A DNA stretch of 64,000 bases from Tupaia tana. Lineage: Eukaryota > Chordata > Mammalia > Scandentia > Tupaiidae. Below the pieces are notes generated by a model. It worked only from the letters and a program-made list of their open reading frames with translations, ran no database searches and had not been told where the DNA came from. Shown one piece after another: positions 59,701 through 64,000 of this stretch (positions are counted from its first letter, which is position 1; each line of letters begins with the position of its first letter). The translations under genes were made by a program, and so were the position numbers. The DNA is taken from assembly GCA_026018925.1 (NCBI GenBank), contig JAKSZU010000324.1, positions 124,001 through 188,000 of the forward strand, read 5' to 3'.

Positions 59701-60894
59701 TGACCCCCACCTCACTTCCAGACCCCCAGGCCCCAGACTCCACCTTCTAGGTCGGTAACCAGGATTTCCTTGAGGCGGTTTTTTGTTCTCTCTTGAAACC
59801 CCTGCATTCCCTTGTTAACACCTAGCTCTCCTTCTCCCCCCCGACTATCCAGGACTGCGAGAAGGCAATAGGCTCTCCTGCAAGCCTCTGGCCAGCAAGG
59901 GACACTGAGGGAGGGTCACCTCTGACCCCCACCTCACTTCCAGACCCCCAGGCCCCAGACTCCACCTTCTAGGCTATCCAGGACTGCCAGAAGGCAATAG
60001 GCTCTCCTGCAAGCCTCTGGCCGGCAAGGGACACTGAGGGAAGGCCACCTCTGACCCCCACCTCACTTCCAGACCCCCAGGCCCCAGACTCCACCTTCTA
60101 GGTAGGTAGCCAGGATTTCCTTGAGGCGGTTTTTTGTTCTCTCTTGAAACCCCTGCATTTCCTTGTTAACACCTAGCTCTCCTTCTCCCCCCAGACTATC
60201 CAGGACTGCCAGAAGGCAATAGGCTCTCCTGCAAGCCTCTGGCCGGCAAGGGACACTGAGGGAGGGTCACCTCTGACCCCCACCTCACTTCCAGACCCCC
60301 AGGCCCCAGACTCCACCTTCTAGACTATCCAGGACTGCCAGAATGCAATAGGCTCTCCTGCAAGCCTCTGGCCGGCAAGGGACACTGAGGGAAGGTCACC
60401 TCTGACCCCCACCTCACTTCCAGACCCCCAGGCCCCAGACTCCACCTTCTAGGTAGGTAGCCAGGATTTCCTTGAGGCGGTTTTTTGTTCTCTCTTGAAA
60501 CCCCTGCATTCCCTTGTTAACACCTAGCTCTCCTTCTCCCCCCAGACTATCCAGGACTGCCAGAAGGCAATAGGCTCTCCTGCAAGCCTCTGGCCGGCAT
60601 ATGACACTGAGGGAGGGTCACCTCTGACCCCCACCTCACTTCCAGACCCCCAGGCCCCAGACTCCACCTTCTAGACTATCCAGGACTGCCAGAAGGCAAT
60701 AGGCTCTCCTGCAAGCCTCTGCCGGCAAGGGACACTGAGGGAAGGTCACCTCTGACCCCCACCTCACTTCCAGACCCCCAGGCCCCAGACTCCACCTTCT
60801 AGGTAGGTAGCCAGGATTTCCTTGAGGCGGTTTTTTGTTCTCTCTTGAAACCCCTGCATTCCCTTGTTAACACCTAGCTCTCCTTCTCCCCACA

Positions 60895-61023
60895 GACTAT
60901 CCAGGACTGCCAGAAGGCAATAGGCTCTCCTGCAAGCCTCTGGCCGGCAAGGGACACTGAGGGAAGGTCACCTCTGACCCCCACCTCACTTCCAGACTCC
61001 CAGGCCCCAGACTCCACCTTCTA
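60895..61023 (+). repeat. Single module of type B
   Basis: A lone GGGAAGG module between spacers at 60802 and 61024. With the next two entries (an A-type single at 61468-61596 and a B-type single at 61690-61818) it makes the densest run of contracted units in the right-hand domain. Confidence 0.85.
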
Positions 61024-61689
61024 GGTAGGTAGCCAGGATTTCCTTGAGGCGGTTTTGTGTTCTCTCTTGAAACCCCTGCATTCCCTTGTTAACACCTAGC
61101 TCTCCTTCTCCCCCCAGACTATCCAGGACTGCCAGAAGGCAATAGGCTCTCCTGCAAGCCTCTGGCCGGCAAGGGACACTGAGGGAGGGTCACCTCTGAC
61201 CTCCACCTCACTTCCAGACCCCCCGGCCCCAGACTCCACCTTCTAGACTATCCAGGACTGCCAGAAGGCAATAGGCTCTCCTGCAAGCCTCTGGCCGGCA
61301 AGGGACACTGAGGGAAGGTCACCTCTGACCCCCACCTCACTTCCAGACCCCCAGGCCCCAGACTCCACCTTCTAGGTAGGTAGCCAGGATTTCCTTGAGG
61401 CGGTTTTTTGTTCTCTCTTGAAACCCCTGCATTCCCTTGTTAACACCTAGCTCTCCTTCTCCCCCCAGACTATCCAGGACTGCCAGAAGGCAATAGGCTC
61501 TCCTGCAAGCCTCTGGCCGGCAAGGGACACTGAGGGAGGGTCACCTCTGACCCCCACCTCACTTCCAGACCCCCAGACCCCAGACTCCACCTTCTAGGTA
61601 GGTAGGCAGGATTTCCTTGAGGCGGTTTTTTGTTCTCTCTTGAAACCCCTGCATTCCCTTGTTAACACCTAGCTCTCCTTCTCCCCCTA

Positions 61690-61818
61690 GACTATCCAGG
61701 ACTGCCAGAAGGCAATTGGCTCTCCTGCAAGCCTCTGGCCGGCAAGGGACACTTAGGGAAGGTCACCTCTGACCCCCACCTCACTTCCAGACCCCCAGGC
61801 CCCAGACTCCACCTTCTA
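61690..61818 (+). repeat. Single module of type B
   Basis: A lone module with ACACTTAGGGAAGG and AATTGGC. The spacer before it ends CCCCCTAG. The AATTGGC variant is otherwise typical of A-type modules, so this looks like a hybrid of A in its first part and B after. Confidence 0.82.
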
Positions 61819-64000
61819 GGTAGGTAGCCAGGATTTCCTTGAGGCAGTTTTTTGTTCTCTCTTGAAACCCCTGCATTCCCTTGTTAACACCTAGCTCTCC
61901 TTCTCCCCGCAGACTATCCAGGACTGCCAGAAGGCAATAGGCTCTCCTTCAAGCCTCTGGCCGGCAAGGGACACTGAGGGAGGGTCACCTCTGACCCCCA
62001 CCTCACTTCCAGACCCCCAGGCCCCAGACTCCACCTTCTAGACTATCCAGGACTGCTAGAAGGCAATAGGCTCTCCTGCAAGCCTCTGGCCGGCAAGGGA
62101 CACTGAGGGAAGGTCACCTCTGACCCCCACCTCACTTCCAGACCCCAAGGCCCCAGACTCCACCTTTTAGGTAGGTAGCCAGGATTTCCTTGAGGCGGTT
62201 TTTTGTTCTCTCTTGAAACCCCTGCATTCCCTTGTTAACACCTAGCTCTCCTTCTCCCCCCAGACTATCCAGGACAGCCAGAAGGCAATAGGCTCTCCTG
62301 CAAGCCTGTGGCCGGTAAGGGACACTGTGGGAGGGTCACCTCTGACCCCCACCTCACTTCCAGACCCCCAGGCCCCAGACTCCACCTTCTAGACTATCCA
62401 GGACTGCCAGAAGGCAATCGGCTCTCCTGCAAGCCTCTGGCAGGCAAGAGACACTGAGGGAAGTTCACCTCTGACCTCCACCTCACTTCCAGACCCCCAG
62501 GCCCCAGACTCCACCTTCTAGGTAGGTAGCCAGGATTTCCTTGAGGCGGTTTTTTGTTCTCTCTTGAAACCCCTGCATTCCCTTGTTAACACCTAGCTCT
62601 CCTTCCCCCCCAGACTATCCAGGACGGCCAGAAGGCAATAGGCTCTCCTGCAAGCCTCTGGCCGGCAAGGGACACTGAGGGAGGGTCACCTCTGACCTCC
62701 ACCTCACTTCCAGACCCCCAGGCCCCAGACTCCACCTTCTAGACTATCCAGGACTGCCAGAAGGCAATAGGCTCTCCTGCAAGCCTCTGGCCGGCAAGGG
62801 ACACTGAGGGAAGGTCACCTCTGACCCCCACCTCACTTCCAGACCCCCAGGCCCCAGACTCCACCTTCTAGTTAGGTAGCCAGGATTTCCTTGAGGCGGT
62901 TTTTTGTTCTCTCTTGAAACCCCTGCATTCCCTTGTTAACACCTAGCTCTCCTTCTCCCCCCAGACTATCTAGGACTGCCAGAAGGCAATAGGCTCTCCT
63001 GCAAGACTCTGGCCGGCAAGGGACACTGAGGGAGGGTCACCTCTGACCCCCACCTCACTTCCAGACCCCCAGGCCCCACACTCCACCTTCTAGACTATCC
63101 AGGACTGCCAGAAGGCAATAGGCTCTCCCGCAAGCCTCTGGCCGGCAAGGGACACTGAGGGAAGGTCACCTCTGACCCCCACCTCACTTCCAGACCCCCA
63201 GGCCCCAGACTCCACCTTCTAGGTAGGTAGCCAGGATTTCCTTGAGGCGGTTCTTTCTTCTCTCTTGAAACCCCTGCATTCCCTTGTTAACACCTAGCTC
63301 TCCTTCTCCCTCCAGACTATCCAGGACTGCCAGAAGGCAATAGGCTCTCCTGCAAGCCTCTGGACAGCAAGGGACACTGAGGGAGGGTCACCTCTGACCC
63401 CCACCTCACTTCCAGACCCACAGGCCCCGGACTCCACCTTATAGACTATCCAGGACTGCCAGAAGGCAATAGGCTCTCCTGCAAGCCTCTGGCCGGCAAG
63501 GGACACTGAGGGAAGGTCACCTCTGACCCCGACCTCACTTCCAGACCCCCAGGCCCCAGACTCCACCTTCTAGGTAGGTAGCCAGGATTTCCTTGAGGCG
63601 GCTTTTTGTTCTCTCTTGAAACCCCTGCATTCCCTTGTTAACACATAGCTCTCCTTCTCCCCCCAGACTATCCAGGACTGCCAGAAGGCAATAGGCTCTC
63701 CTGCAAGCCTCTGGCCGGCAAGGGACACTGAGGGAGGGTCACCTCTGACCCCCACCTCACTTCCAGACCCCCAGGCGCCAGACTCCACCTTCTAGACTAT
63801 CCAGGACTGCCAGAAGGCAATAGGCTCTCCTGCAAGCCTCTGGCCGGCAAGGGACACTGAGGGAAGGTCACCTCTGACCCCCACCTCACTTCCAGACCCC
63901 CAGGCCCCAGACTCCACCTTCTAGGTAGGTAGCCAGGATTTCCTTGAGGCGGTTTTTTGTTCTCTCTTGAAACCCCTGCATTCGCTTGTTAACACCTAGC

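Larger units (their letters stand above)
1..64000 (+). repeat. Satellite array, spacer-A-B units (351 bp)
   Basis: The array is made only of a 129-bp module and a 93-bp spacer in constant orientation. I placed 195 spacers. Of the intervals between them, 152 hold two modules (351 bp), 38 hold one (222 bp) and 4 hold three (480 bp), which adds up to the observed span within about one base. Type A and type B modules differ mainly at module position 72 (GGGAGGG against GGGAAGG). No unique DNA, gene or mobile element interrupts the array. By known satellite behaviour, unequal exchange and gene conversion explain the mix of unit lengths and the longer blocks. The family is not recognised. The 222-bp one-module unit is close in size to the 221 bp reported for the horse 37cen satellite, but I have compared size only. 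No CENP-B box was seen. Confidence 0.97.
56720..64000 (+). repeat. Right-hand domain, near-consensus units
   Basis: Spacer starts: 56720, 57073, 57424, 57773, 58124, 58346, 58697, 59048, 59399, 59750, 60101, 60452, 60802, 61024, 61375, 61597, 61819, 62170, 62521, 62871, 63222, 63573, 63924. Single modules end before 58346, 61024, 61597 and 61819. Most units are plain 351-bp A-B pairs with scattered private changes, and I could not find a long block repeated inside it. The array runs off the right edge within the spacer that starts at 63924. Confidence 0.88.

Noticed and set aside
1-64000. CRISPR array
   Set aside because: The spacers are alike rather than unique, units are far too long, and no cas genes are present; this is satellite DNA.
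1-64000. CENP-B box
   Set aside because: No TTCG-N4-A-N2-CGGG pattern was seen in the consensus module or spacer.

Overview
The whole window is one uninterrupted tandem satellite array. I find no host gene, RNA gene, transposon, retroviral copy or unique sequence. The DNA is about 59% GC, with C far above G on the given strand. It is built from two pieces: a 129-bp module (about 62% GC) and a 93-bp T/C-rich spacer (about 50% GC). I located 195 spacers by eye. The 194 intervals between them hold two modules in 152 cases (351-bp unit), one module in 38 cases (222 bp) and three modules in 4 cases (480 bp). These sums reproduce the distance from first to last spacer (63,709 bp) to within about one base, so there is no room for a hidden insertion. 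All copies run in the same direction.

Modules come in two types. Type A follows a spacer and carries GGGAGGGTC. Type B precedes the next spacer and carries GGGAAGGTC. The common unit is therefore spacer-A-B. Above this lie longer repeats: a ~6.2-6.9 kb block present twice (215-7069 and 7070-13226), a ~1.98 kb block P (17182, 31239, 37173), a ~2.68 kb block Q (19159, 21836, 33216, 39149), and a 5.93 kb tandem duplication (30759-36691 and 36692-42629) that contains P and Q. From about 46.1 kb to the end the array is more irregular. All four triple-module units lie there, between 46.1 and 56.7 kb, and its long-range blocks differ from those on the left.

The organism is a eukaryote. The size and hierarchy of the array and the decay of its CpG sites to TpG/CpA fit a vertebrate with germline DNA methylation, probably a mammal. 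I cannot name the species or satellite family from sequence alone. The function is unknown; a pericentromeric, subtelomeric or other heterochromatic location is likely by analogy.

The least expected feature is the spacer. It has the layout of a minimal spliceosomal intron: a GTAGGT donor, a TTAAC branch-like site 25 nt from the end, a pyrimidine tract and a CAG acceptor. The direct A-B junction found in most units is exactly what its removal would leave. A second result is technical: 40.38-41.35 kb has a dense cluster of single-base indels that looks like a local sequence-quality fault. Open reading frames here are short (113 aa or less) and recur only because 129, 93 and 351 are all multiples of three; I do not call any of them a gene.
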